64,000 bases of DNA from Sequoia sempervirens (GCA_007258455.2 VDFB02270651.1:492040711-492104710); one strand, 5' to 3'. Positions 13,701 to 24,075 are shown, numbered from the stretch's first letter. Notes: generated from the sequence alone by a model not told the origin. Program-made: numbers and translations.

Positions 13701-16700
13701 CTGAAACACGGGAAGAGGTAGAGAGGGAGGGAGTCGAAGGTGAGATCTGGGTAAGCAGCCCTAGTGCAGGGATTGGCTACTGGGGCCAGGAGGTGCAGGG
13801 AGAAGAGACCTTCAAGAATAAGCTTGGTTCAGGTGACTGAACACAACACGCTGCTTATTTTCTCTCATCTACTTTAAGCTAGTATTTGTGTTTACATTTC
13901 CATTCAAGCTAGTTTTTTGGTTCACATTTTCATTCATCAATAAGCTTGTGTTATATTTTCCTTCTTGATAATCTCCTAGAGGCTTTTGTCAGTTAAATTT
14001 TAAGTGAGCTACCTGCCTTTTTATCTGGAAACCTAAATTTGAGTTAAAATCCCCCCTCCTTATCAGTAGTTCCTGAAGAATATTTGCTCATTTATATCCT
14101 AAGGATTTCTCATTGATGTTCAATGTTCACTTAGTGCCTAAAGGCCATTCATTCATTTTGACCCACAAAGTGCATTCATATCTTGATCCACAAAGTACAC
14201 CTGAGTTGGTTTAATGGTGGAGAACTTGTACTCTAAAAAAAGTCATAATTTCAAATCCTGCAGGGGTTAAGATATGTATACCTCATTTGTAGTGCAGCTA
14301 GGTGCCTCCTACATAGAGTATGAGGCACTCTCATATACTATAAGCCAAGTGTAAACCCAAAAACAGATCACCCGATATCGTAAACTATAAAAAAATCCAT
14401 TTCCATTTTCATATCATAATACATGTGGCTTGTCAATTCATGATGATCGAGTGTCTGAAAGCCATCCTTTCACATCAATAAAATGCTTAAGGTTGTTCCT
14501 TGTTGGTCCTGTGCCTAAAGGTTGTTTGCTCATATTATTTGAAGTACCAAAAAATCCCTTTATTGACAACAATTCACTAATACCAGTAGACTGTCAAACG
14601 AGGGTTAACACTCTGATGGCACAATGTCTAAAAGTCATTTTAGTGCAGAAGACTCTACCCATGTTGGATTCATCTCACAAACTTAGTCATACTTAAAAAG
14701 AATATTACCCAATTCTCAGTCTTTCTGATAGATCCTAGGCCATTTCTCCATAGTATTTTCTCAATATTGATGTCTCGGAAAATTCAAAAATTTGATCTTT
14801 GCCAATATTCTATGAATTCCTTTATTTAGAAAGTTGGAAAACAGCATGATTTTTTCTACTGGGCATCCAAATTTCCTTTTCCTCAAGTTCTCTGGTGGAA
14901 AAGGTTTGTTATGACAGGATAAAAATCGTTGAAGCGTAAATAGGCAATCTTAACTATGTTCTTAAATTCTCCATAGTCTTAGCTGGTTATGTAGAAGCTC
15001 ATTTCATTTTGTCTTTCTTTTTGTTATAAGACAATACTTTATTTTAGGCTTCAAGGATTTCAGTGACTCAACTTTTTCTAGCCATTTCCAAACCCTCACG
15101 GAATCTCCATAGCTGCATGACCTTTGGTTTCTTGTGGAATTGTTTGAGCCTTCTCAAATCTTGGTCAAATCTTCATAGCTATACGGGATTTCGTTTCCTC
15201 TGGCAATTGATCCAACCATTTACATGACAATTGGTTTCCTCTATCAGTTGTTCTAGGATTTACCGAACTCTTCATAGATCTCATTGCCACTTTGATCTAA
15301 ATTCTTGTGCCAGTTGTTCTAGTCTTTTCTAAACCTTCACCGGTTCATGACCATCTTCCACACATCCAAACTCTCTTATCTCCTTTCAACGAACTCTTCA
15401 TTCTGTAAATATATATGAACTCCATCAAGCTATCATTCTATGCCAATAGGCCAATCAAATAAAATTGTTCTTTGCTAGTCTATCCTAAACTAGATGTATT
15501 TTTAGTCTGAAATCTATTTTGGTCATGTGTGTACATTAATATAATTCCTTCTCCCTTTTTTCAGGAACAAGATACTATACTAGGACAGGAGATTTGGGGC
15601 GTGTAGTGGCAAAAAAATTGTTTGTGACAGGGCGTATAAAGGATTTGATAATTGTGAATGGCATTAATGTGTATTCTTCAGACGTAGAGAAAACTGTAGA
15701 GGGCTGCTCGGAATTTATTCGACCTGGTTGTTGTGCAGTGATTGGAGTTCCTGAAGAGATCTTAGCTTCTAAGGGCATTCCCCTGTCAGAGTCCTCCGAC
15801 CAGGTGAGGCTTGTAGTAATTGCGGAAGTCAGGGATGAAAAATTCAATAATTCGGAGGTTGCTGAGCAGATTCGATTGGCTGTGGCAGCTGAGCACGGGG
15901 TGGAACTTGCCACTGTAAATCTGATCAAACCAAAGACCATCTGCAAGACAACTTCTGGAAAAATTCGTCGTTTTGAATGTCTCAAACAGTTTATAGATGG
16001 AACCTTAGACATGGCTGGAACACCGCACAAAATGGGTATCATTCAGACACTTAAAGGCAAGGCCAGTCATAAGCCTTTATTGTTAACGTTCATGAAAAGG
16101 TCTCAAAATTCCAATGGCTCCAATGCCACTGAGCATTCTCCAGTTGCAGTTGAAAGCCCAGCAGATCTAATCCCCAGGAGAGAAGATATTCGACAGTTCT
16201 TAGTGGGGCTGGTGAGCGAGAAGACTGGATTGGAAGGCTCTCAGATATCACATGATAACAATTTTGTAAATTATGGTCTAAGTTCAATTGTGGTGGTAGA
16301 AGCTGCACAGAGGCTGTCATCATTTTTAGGTGTGCAGGTTTCTGCAATTGACATTTACACAGCAGGGAGAATCTCTGAACTCACAGAGTTATCTTTAAAT
16401 CTCATTAAAAATCCCGGTAACAAAACCCACAGAGTTAAAGAATCGAATCCTCAGGGCTTGGTGGAGTTTTTGAAAGAGCTTGTCTCAGAGAGGACTGGAG
16501 TGTCTGTACAGGAGATTTCTAATACAGAGAATCTGGTTGCTTACGGGATTGATTCGGTGGGAGTGGTCTGGGCAGCTCAAAAGCTTTCAGCTTATCTAGG
16601 TGTCCATGTTTCTGCAGTTGATATTTTCACAGCCAACAATATTTCTGACCTCGCAGCATTTGCAGAGGGACTTCATCAGCGAGAAGGAAAAACAACTAGA

Positions 16701-19542
16701 AACATTTCAAAAGCAGAGAATGTTAATTCACATGTCCAAGATGTATTGCCTTCCGCTTTCAAAAGACTTGCAATTGGGTTTCTTCAGCTAATTGGCATTG
16801 TGTATGCAGCAGCATTGTTGACTGGTCCAGCGTACATTGCATGTTCAATTCCCCTTCGTGTTGCTTTGCCTGCTGCTGAACTACTAAAATTGCATCCCAT
16901 CTTGTTTCTACTTCTTGCCAGTCCAGCTGCATGGATAATCTACATAGTTATGACGGCCATTTCTTTGTCTATATTTGGGATTCAATTGTTGCAAGTGAAT
17001 TATACATTGAAGCCCAGGGTGTCTGTGTGGTCTGTGGATTTTGTGAAGTGGCGGACTCTGTATCGTGCCAGGGATTTTGCGTCCACCATGCTTGCCATCC
17101 ACCTTCGTGGTACTGTTTTCATTACTTGGTGGTACAGACTTCTGGGTGCAGATATCGGAAAAGATGTTGTTTTAGACAGTATAGACATCACGGACCCCTG
17201 TTTGGTTTCTATAGCAGACGAATCAGTAGTCTCAGAAGGAGCATCTTTACAGGGCCATCAAGTGAAGAACGGTATGCTGGTTTTAGGTTCTGTAAGGATT
17301 GGAAGCCGTTCCTCTGTTGGCCCCTTTGCTTTCCTTCAAATGGGTACTGTTTTGGCATCAGAATCTATTGTTCCTGCTCTTCACAGGACAGAATTGGGGC
17401 AATACTTTAGTAAGACAACATCACATTCAAACCTAAAGGTAGGATCAAATCTCAAACTATCATCGGGGATTTACTGACACTATCTACTTTGTTCTAGCCG
17501 CTTTTCAAAGTGTCAGCTTCCTATGCAATCATGATTTCTCTATTTACGTTTTCTCACAAATTTTAAAAGATTTTAAGGCCCTCTTTTGCTGTTAGAACCG
17601 GAGCTCCCGACTTTTTTTTTTTGGTTCTTATCCTCTTTCTGTATTCTGACAATTGTTAGACCCGAGGCTTATGACTGATCTTTTTCTACAGTTTTTAGAC
17701 TGAATTTTCCTCCATTCCTACGTCTTGGTCCTTACATTGCATTCATCCATCTCCTCCCATAATATTTAAGAATAATTCTTACAATAAATTGTTTTATATG
17801 CATTTATATCCTCAACTCGTTAGGAAAATAAATGGATTCGGAAATGTCAAAATCTCACGTTTTTAGAAATTTTATACCTCATTTAAAGTAGTGATATTGA
17901 TGAACTGAACATCTATTGAATGCAGGAAGATGACAAGAGGTGCAACTTGGCAACAGCTGCCACCCACATATGGCAACTACTCGGCTTATACACAGTGATC
18001 ATGGTTAGCGCTCTTTCTGCAGCATTAGTATATCCATTTTTTATATGGCTTGCAAAGTCAATGGAGTTGCCACATATCCACACGTTTTCAGAGAAGGGAT
18101 TTCTCCTATTTTCCCTGGCCGGGGCATTCCACTGGCCCCCTGCCATTCTCACAGCTTTGTTTGTACTGAACGAGCCTAAAGATGTTCTAAAAACTTCGTC
18201 CGAAATCCTTTTACAAGTAAAAATCTTACAGCTTGCATTCTGTGTTGGGAGCACCTACATAGCCTATGGCCTCGTGCTATCCTTCATAAGCTGCATTCTC
18301 AAATGGTGTATTGTGGGAAAAGTAAAACCTACCGGGGGAATTCCTGTGAGAGCCGTGTCCAATTTGGGTTTTCGAATATGGTTCACACACAGGCTTTTGA
18401 CTCTGTGCCATCAAAGATTCATGAAGCTCCTATCAGGAACCGAAGCTTTCTGCATATATCTAAAATGCATGGGTGCAAAAATCGGCAGCACGGCATCCAT
18501 CAGGGCAATCAATGCAGTAGTTGATCCAGACCTCCTACAGATCGGACCCAACACGCACTTGGGTGACTTCTCGAACCTAATAACAACCACCCAGAAAAGC
18601 TCAACGAGCTTCACAATGGGGAAAATCCAAATTGGGTCAAATTGTGTGACAGGTACTCAGAGCCTACTTTTGCCAGGCTCGACATTGCAAGACCGTGTGA
18701 CGCTGGGAGCATTGTCCCTGGCACCCACAGACTGCGTGTTGCAAGCAGGGCGAGTGTACGTGGGAACAGAAAAACTGGTGATGGTGAATGCCGAAGGTCA
18801 AACAGGAAGGTCTAACTTAAACCATGGAAAACCGGTGGCCTCAGTTTGGAGTCGGGTCGGGTCCGTGTGGTTACTGCTGGCCCAACCGTTGGTACAAGCG
18901 GGGCTACCCTATGCTTTGCTCGCTCTCGCCTGTGTAGTGCCTCTTGAGTTGGTCTCATATTGGGCCCAAAACATTATGGACCTCCAAGGAATATTTCTAC
19001 ACTTCTTTAATTACATGGGCATCTTTATCTTCTTGCCTACTATTTATGTTTTGACAGGGCTGATCATGGTAGTGTGGACGGTTGCAAGTAAATGGGTTAT
19101 GGTGGGGAAAATGCAGGAGGGCGATAGAGTTGAGTTGTGGGGCCGAGAAGCATCGTTGGACACCATTTGGCAAGCAGTGAGGACCGTGGTAGGTGACCAC
19201 TTTTTGCAGCTTTGCAGGGGCTCCATTGCTTTTGGAGTGTATATGAGGAGCTTAGGTGCCAGTGTTGCATGGGCTGAGGGTGCCTACGTGGATAGCATGG
19301 AAGCATTGGTGAACCCGGAGATGGTAATGATAGAGAGGAATGGAGTGGTGGGGAGGAACACCATGTTGTTTGGGCATGTGTATGAGGGAGGAAGAGTGGA
19401 ATATGGTGGGATCAGAATTGGAGAAGGAAGTTGTGTGGGTGGTCGAGGGGTGGTGATGCCAGGGGTTTGTATGGAGTCAAGCAGCAACTTACCACCTCTT
19501 TCTCTTGCTATGAAAGGGGAAAGAATTTGCACTTCCCAATGA
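4742..19542 (+). CDS. FAD oxidoreductase / fatty-acyl-AMP ligase / 2x carrier protein / Pls-PosA-like membrane C-terminus (megasynthase; carries one in-frame stop)
   Basis: Exon model: 4742-4937, 5341-5546, 5685-6129, 9851-10216, 10321-10499, 10596-10943, 12707-13832, 15565-17438, 17926-19542. All introns are GT-AG (403, 138, 3721, 104, 96, 1763, 1732, 487 bp) and all junctions hold phase, giving 2,118 residues plus a TGA stop. Order: FAD-binding oxidoreductase (about 18-464), FAAL-type adenylation domain (about 485-1110), carrier domains (about 1161-1237 and 1252-1326), then three membrane/beta-helix repeats (about 1356-2108). By family logic a fatty acid is activated as acyl-AMP, loaded onto a carrier phosphopantetheine, and processed or transferred by the flanking domains at a membrane; the product is unknown. 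The start is the first ATG in frame before the GGGPSG nucleotide-binding loop. Codon 158 is TAA, so as read this copy makes only a 157-residue fragment. The two domain blocks are one gene because exons 5 and 6 join in phase across a 96-bp intron. Confidence 0.85.
5754..5756 (+). other. Premature in-frame TAA in exon 3
   Basis: Exon 3 enters in phase 0 at 5685. It reads AKVKESSNIGVHAVSGLLPD, then PAP, then TAA, then FVTKKGLKAIPK and onward without another stop to the donor at 6130. The frame on both sides is clearly the same protein. No donor/acceptor pair close enough to remove the codon is apparent. Candidates are a recent nonsense mutation, a polymorphic null allele or a single-base sequence error. 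Confidence 0.85.
6130..9850 (+). other. Intron 3, enlarged, very AT-rich
   Basis: This 3.7-kb intron begins with GTAATT and ends with TTTGTAG. Most is AT-rich sequence without recognisable genes. ORFs at 6791-7102 and 6981-7259 are hydrophobic readings of T-rich DNA and are not supported as genes. An old gypsy fragment sits near its 3' end (separate entry). Confidence 0.75.
9065..9579 (+). pseudogene. Ty3/gypsy protease-reverse transcriptase relic inside intron 3
   Basis: At 9083 onward the plus strand reads VKHVLVDNGSILNICS, the D-x-G-S protease motif of gypsy elements. At 9388-9470 it reads SKLDDQIRICMNFKDLNKDP, matching the start of the reverse-transcriptase core. Several hundred bases of expected sequence between the two motifs are missing and stops intervene. 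It is an old internally deleted insertion in the same orientation as the host gene. Confidence 0.6.
11514..11627 (+). repeat. 57-bp tandem duplication in intron 6
   Basis: Two copies, starting at 11514 and 11571, of a unit beginning AAACATTGAA and containing ATTGACATTACAAGAATGG. They differ at only a few bases. The repeat lies in the noncoding intron between the exons of the FAAL domain. Confidence 0.8.
13833..15564 (+). other. Intron 7
   Basis: Donor GTGACT, acceptor TTTTTTCAG. No gene is visible. The part from about 15050 to 15350 contains several degenerate copies of a motif like TGGTTTCCTCTGGCAATTG spaced roughly 60-70 bp apart, which looks like an old minisatellite. Confidence 0.6.
16179..16403 (+). 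other. Domain: first phosphopantetheine carrier (ACP/PCP-like)
   Basis: Residues about 1161-1237, directly after the adenylation domain. The helix-2 motif reads NYGLSSIVVVEAAQRL, and the presumed phosphopantetheine serine is S1196 (codon 16284-16286). The residue before it is Ser rather than the usual Asp, an uncommon change for a working carrier. The downstream VQVSAIDIYTAGRISELTEL matches helix 3-4 of carrier domains. It is a close paralogue of the next domain, 90 residues on. Confidence 0.75.
16452..16676 (+). other. Domain: second phosphopantetheine carrier (ACP/PCP-like)
   Basis: Residues about 1252-1326. It has the canonical AYGIDSVGVVWAAQKL core with the attachment serine S1286 (codon 16554-16556) preceded by Asp. 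The two carriers share the pattern (V/E)FLKELVSERTG, (N)LVAYGIDS, HVSAVDIFTANNISDLA, so they arose by tandem duplication. Both sit in the same exon, so duplication need not have involved introns. Confidence 0.8.
16764..17438 (+). other. Domain: membrane/beta-helix repeat 1 of the C-terminus
   Basis: Residues about 1356-1435 contain two or three hydrophobic helices (for example LAIGFLQLIGIVYAAALLTG and PILFLLLASPAAWIIYIVMT). They are followed by an LKPRVSVWS linker and a hexapeptide-repeat segment (GADIGKDVV, LVSIADESVVSEGASL, GSVRIGSRSSVGPFAFLQMG) typical of left-handed beta-helices. Pls/PosA-family NRPS proteins carry this arrangement three times after their carrier domain. Confidence 0.7.
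17926..18789 (+). other. Domain: membrane/beta-helix repeat 2 of the C-terminus
   Basis: The start of exon 9. Hydrophobic segments lie at about 1597-1622, 1638-1660 and 1682-1710. Then comes VGKVKPTGGIPVRAV, corresponding to the LKPRVSVWS linker of repeat 1, and a second hexapeptide segment (GAKIGSTASIRAINAVVDPD, GKIQIGSNCVTGTQSLLLPG). The repetition with the neighbouring units is visible by eye although identity is low. Confidence 0.7.
18817..19539 (+). other. Domain: membrane/beta-helix repeat 3 of the C-terminus
   Basis: Hydrophobic segments at about 1892-1925 and 1938-1968 are followed by VGKMQEGDRVELWG (third linker). The third hexapeptide segment reads GASVAWAEGAYVDSMEALVNPEM, GGIRIGEGSCVGGRGVVMPG. 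The protein ends at ERICTSQ with the TGA at 19540-19542. The end is natural: the repeat is complete and noncoding AT-rich DNA follows. Confidence 0.7.
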
Positions 19543-20288
19543 TCAAATGAACTTTCATCACTTGTTCCAATTCTAGTGTTTCAATTAATTGCTTTTCCTA
19601 TTCTCCCGTTCAATTTATATGGGATTAAGTGGATATATTTAGTAGTCCATTTTAATTGTTTTCAATCTCCAATCATTTTAATTTATATATTTTTTTAATG
19701 TATTTTCAATTATAAGTTATGGTATGTAGGGCTTGGACTTTTTATATATATGTAATATCAAAAAATAGTTTGTTTAATCTTTTTAGTCATAAATACATTA
19801 AATATCTTAGTTTGAAACTTTGAAAAGACATGAATAACTACAAGTTCATATATATTACAAATAAAACATTCTTACAAACTTATGCATGTTAAAAATAGAC
19901 TCTCGCTATGTCTATCAATGATAAAGCATATCTATTTTAATTATATTATATTTATCTTAAAGAAGTTGTGATAAGCTATTCACTAGGTATCATTATGAGG
20001 CATGCCATACAAAAAGAGCATTGATCTCCTTCACCACCATGTCTATAATGAACTACTCTTGCTAAAGAAACTTCAAATCGTTAGGTTTTTTGCTCAAGAA
20101 ACTCTAAAACATGGTTTCACTAGTGCCTAGATCATCACCTCCAATTCTCTACATGCTCTAAATGTGAGAAGAGTCGACAAAATTATATTACATTAAGCTT
20201 CCAATTCTTGAGATTGATTAATGATCATGGGAAAATGTGGGGAAATCCATCCTAAACTAAATATAAACTTGGTCATTTATTAACATTG
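19543..20288. other. 3' flank of the gene
   Basis: AT-rich noncoding sequence. It must hold the gene's 3' untranslated region and polyadenylation signals, but no strong AATAAA was found close to the stop. Nothing else is recognised. Confidence 0.5.
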
Positions 20289-20590
20289 TCACAAACAGTA
20301 AGCTCTTCTAAATTGTGTATCTCTTAATTTGATAGGTGACCATTCACCCCTTTTGCATTCTTGTAGCAATGCTACAAGAAAAATGATTTTAGAAAGTTTA
20401 ACAAAGGTCATGCATCTCTTTAGTATGTTTACAATTTTCCAACTGGAAGTATTTATGTTTCTTAGTGAGAAGAAAATGACCATTGAATCACCTTCCACAA
20501 GGATGGAATCAATGTCATGCATACACATAAATTGCAGTCCTAGAATCAAGGTGGAAGCTTCAACTTCATTATTGGTTCCTTTAATGTGAC
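20289..20590 (-). pseudogene. RNase H fragment, probably from a plant LINE
   Basis: The minus strand reads GTNNEVEASTLILGLQFMCM followed by SILVEGDSMVIFFSLRN. This matches the RNase H domain with the NNEAE helix and the EGDS catalytic loop found at the C-terminus of plant non-LTR retrotransposon ORF2 and related proteins. Only about 100 residues are present. It abuts the plant-mobile-domain sequence at about 20,590 in the same strand, so it is either a chimeric junction or a separate insertion. Confidence 0.55.
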
Positions 20591-22816
20591 CATGACACGG
20601 ACATGCTTTGCATCTGTAGTCCTTTAACATCACCTTGTAGCTTGACCACGTCCTCCCATAGTTGTGCAACCCACTCCTAGAGTGAAGCCTCCCGCTCTCG
20701 TGCCTATCATAGCTCCTCTTAGAGCTACTACACCTGAGGATGAGTGAACATTGTCTTCATAGCCTCTATCTTCCTACTGAGGTCATCGAATTGGCTTTGC
20801 AGGGCATCATATGCCTACTCGACACTCTCAACTCACATCACGACATGGTCTTGCTCAATTAGTGTAGTAAGGAGCTCTATCGCTTGTTGATCCCATTCCC
20901 TTGTCATGGTAGTTAGCTTAGTGGTTCGCTAGATTGCCTCCACCTGAGTCTCCTTGTACGCCATCCTTTGATGCACTATAGGCTTGAATACATGGGCATT
21001 GTGCCATGTTGATGGAGACCTGCAAACATCAAGGACCGACCCCTAGATCTGGATGGTTGAGGCCACCTCTGAGATGCACCACTCGATGAAACCAAGCCAC
21101 TCCTGTGTGAGCACTCAAACCATAGAGATAATAGCCGATATTAGTACCATATCATACATGTATATAATAACATGCACTATACTCATACTTGGGTCCCCAA
21201 CCTGCTAGTGTGGATCAAGGGTGGCGCTACGCTTGGGCCTCCTAATGTTGTTGGAGGGTGCAGGACCACCTGGTTGGTAGGTGGCATCTATAAGATGGGA
21301 GTGGTGTGTGATGGTGATGACACCCATTGTCGCTGCCTCAGTCTCTCCCACACCTTTCCTACCTCTGCCATGTCATCCTCGCCAGGACCCTCACCTCTTG
21401 ACCCTTGCACACTATCATCACCCACATGGGAGCTTGATGAGAAAATCACAGTTGGACCTATTGTCGCCCATAGGTCAGCAAAGTCGCAAGCTATGCCGAT
21501 GTCATCAGTTGGAAGGGCCTTCGACTAGTCCTCATCATTTGATCCATCATCACCACTAAGTGTGACATCCACAATTGTTGTTCGACACTGGTCTCCTACT
21601 CAGACCATGCTCCTATGCGACCATATGTACATAGGAGCCACTAAGGGGATGGTTTGAACTTTCCCGAACTGCCAAGCTACCCAATGCCAATAATAAGGAA
21701 GTTTATTATGATCTGACCATTTGACTAGGAGTCAATCATGTTGCATCCTATACAATTGCCTCTTATCAAACAATCAAGTTCCCATCTTCCTATAAGGGTG
21801 CCATCTAATATCACACACACATAGTGTATCCATATATAACCATAAAAATTATACATCACTGTACTTCTAATCACATAGTAGGGGGTATACATGCACTAGA
21901 GGCATCTTGTGCGGTAGGCCAAGGGGATATCTGACTAGCCTTGTGCAATGAATATGCTCAAATGCCCACACCTAGAGTAGCATGCAGGGGTTAGGCTATG
22001 GTACTCATAGTAGACATAACACCTGAGGTTGTGGTAGAGATGCACGAGCATGCTCCTACACCAAGCATACACTATCCCTCTCTCCTCCATCGTGTGGATA
22101 CAATAGATGAGGCCCATGTGAAGGTGTGAGCCTTTCCCATCAATTGTGACATGCAACACAATAGTGACAATCATCACTCAACACATGAGTGGCATTGCAC
22201 TTGCCATGGCTTAGATGTCTCCAGGATTACCCATCTGAGGTAGTACTATTGCATAGCCTAAGCATCCTAGTTTGTTCTACCCTCCTCGTAGGCCACCTGC
22301 TCCCTACGGACGAGTAGGCTTGTGATGCGGTAGATGTCCCTAAGGGTCACAATCATCTCCCTGGTAGGGGGATGAAATCTTGATGTGTTAGCATCCCATC
22401 ACTCCATCAATGCCATGAGTATGGGTGTATGGAATATGATCTCTAGCATTGGTATAAACCCACTAGAGCCTAACATGTCATAAAAATTCAACACCATCCA
22501 GAGTGATCTCATTACTATGGCTACACAGTAATGTCAGAATCAAGCTACCGACATGCTCATGGATCTTAGGCCACTCCTACAAAAGCACAAAATTTCATGT
22601 CAGGACATTCTACATCATGGAAATATTCTAACTCTACATTGAAAATTTTCCTAAGTTTTCCTTTGAGACTAAAGAACATTGTGTGGATGTCTATGTGGAG
22701 CATTGGCGTCCGAGTTGAACAACCTCTAATGATAGCATGCAAGATGGATGCCAATATGACCGAAGGATGCTGACATGATGTAAGGATGACAATGTGCTAG
22801 TTGGACACCTTCACAT
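20591..22816 (-). pseudogene. Plant mobile domain plus coiled-coil ORF, decayed (copy A)
   Basis: Read on the minus strand from about 22,754 leftward. An N-terminal part includes MASILHAIIRGCSTRTPMLH. The PMD hallmark lies at about 22,300-22,420 (ALME, WDANTSRFHPPTREMIVTLRD; most family members read ERW.P.THTFHLP.GEMTITLQDV). Then come CYVYYEYHSL-like residues and a C-terminal helical, Glu/Leu-rich stretch at about 20,600-20,900 (AQLWEDVVKLQGDVKGLQMQ). Several stops and shifts break it. The chromovirus at 22,817 inserted just beyond its start. PMD proteins occur both as host genes (MAIN/MAIL) and inside plant transposons; the decay and context favour a transposon origin. Confidence 0.55.
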
Positions 22817-24027
22817 TGTAATGTCCCCTTCTAGCTAGTCTTCCAAAAAATTAATGGATTAGCCTATCATGTCAACCCTCGTAGGCTAATGGTTCTAGAT
22901 AAAGGGTTATGGATGGGCACTTGGTCGTCAAATTGCAGTGTTGATCTTCGGAGTATGGTGGCAGGGTGAATTGTTGCGTTTGGCATGATACTTGTGCTTA
23001 AATTTATGATAATCACCTTTTATTTTCCCATCTTTGGCCTTGGGACCATGTGTCTTTAAAATGAAGGGGTCATTTTATATTTTTTAGTTACTATTCATTC
23101 ATAAAGTGAAAAAAGTAATTACTTAAGTGAATAGTGCTCACTTTTATGAATAGTGCTTTCAATGTTAAATTATAAATATCATGAGAAGAAGTTCAACCCT
23201 CTTCATGCATTTGGTTATCTTGCTTCATTGACTTGGGAGTTAGGTTTTGGAGAAAAAGAGAGGCTAGGGTTTTCCGATTTCCTGTAGTGGGTAAGCTTGG
23301 AGGGGGCTTGGTTTTTCATTTGGAGTTGCTTGAGGGTGTGAAACACCACCTTAAGGTTGCTGGGTTGAATTTGAATGCACATTTGGAGACATTAAGAGTT
23401 GATGGGAAAAGTTTTTGAGCTGATTTCTGAGTGGGGTTGGCAGCCATCGTCTTCAACATTGTTTTGCTAAGGGATTCTTGCATTTTGAGGCATTTTTGGA
23501 CTGATTTGTGAAGCTATAGCCAACCGTCCCTCTCTTGAGGGTTTCATTAGCAAAAAGAAAGAAAATGCCTCTCTTAAGAGGTTACTATCACTTCAAAAAG
23601 GGGTGCCCTATTCCTAGGAGGCCTCCCATATCAGATTTAGAGTGGAGAAGTTTGTATTACAACTGGTGTGAGCAATTTATTGGGGTTTGTTACAGTAGCA
23701 AATTACTATTCACAAAGTTATATGGTTGTAAGTTAAAGTTTGGTATAAGATATATTTAGCTTTAAATCTGATGTAAGTTAAATGTTGTATGCATCTTATT
23801 ATGTAATGAAGAAATCATATTTGGTCACTAAATTGACCAATGTACTCAAGGTTGTTTTTGTAGTGTAGTTTATTTGAAGTTTCCATTGTATGTATATGCT
23901 TGTTGGTACCTTTTTTAGCATTATTGGCAAACACACTCAAAGACAAGAAGGAAGAAATAAAAACTAAAACAAAAACCAGACCTACAAACTCAATGAAAAC
24001 AAATCAGCAGAGTGGTGGAACACTACA
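22817..24027 (+). repeat. 5' LTR of the chromovirus
   Basis: 1,211 bp, starting TGTAATGTCC and ending ACACTACA, matching the copy at 28,822-30,034. A TATAAATA at 23,171-23,178 is a likely U3 promoter. The short ORF at 23,233 recurs at 29,240 only because it lies in the LTR; it is not a gene. Confidence 0.92.
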
Positions 24028-24028
24028 G

Positions 24029-24041
24029 TGGTATTAGAGCC
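24029..24041 (+). other. Primer binding site of the chromovirus
   Basis: TGGTATTAGAGCC begins 2 bp after the 5' LTR. It differs by one base from TGGTATCAGAGCC, the site complementary to the 3' end of plant initiator Met tRNA. Confidence 0.85.
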
Positions 24042-24075
24042 TTGATCCTGCCATCTTGGAGGGTCAAAGTTTCAC

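Larger units (their letters stand above)
10596..15992 (+). other. Domain: fatty-acyl-AMP ligase (FAAL-type adenylation domain; exons 6-8)
   Basis: Exon 6 opens the N-terminal subdomain (TLDEYLHFWASHKIIGNRTL). Exon 7 has the ATP phosphate loop TSGSTG at 708-713, the SWLPQYHDMGLIG block at 746-758 typical of FAALs, SAGPNFAFELLVRR, an SAEPVR segment (usually GAEPVR in FAALs), and YGLAE at 866-870. Exon 8 begins with RTGDLG (962-967), LFVTGRIKDLIIVNGINVY (974-992), and TSGKIRR with the catalytic lysine at about 1088. The HDMGLIG block and the GRIKDLIIVNG wording point to FAAL rather than acyl-CoA synthetase, so the expected acceptor is a carrier-protein thiol, not CoA. Exact specificity would need structural comparison of the FAAL-specific insertion. 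Confidence 0.85.

Noticed and set aside
4742..19542. Bacterial contamination or a recent bacterial insert as the source of the FAAL/carrier gene
   Set aside because: Eight phase-consistent GT-AG introns, plant-like codon use and plant repeats in an intron show it is a resident plant gene. An ancient transfer remains possible.
23233..23418. Small gene MGVRFWRKREARVFRF, repeated at 29,240
   Set aside because: Both copies lie inside the two LTRs of the chromovirus, so the repetition is explained by the element.
24029..24041. tRNA gene
   Set aside because: Only the complement of a tRNA 3' end is present (a primer binding site); no cloverleaf surrounds it.
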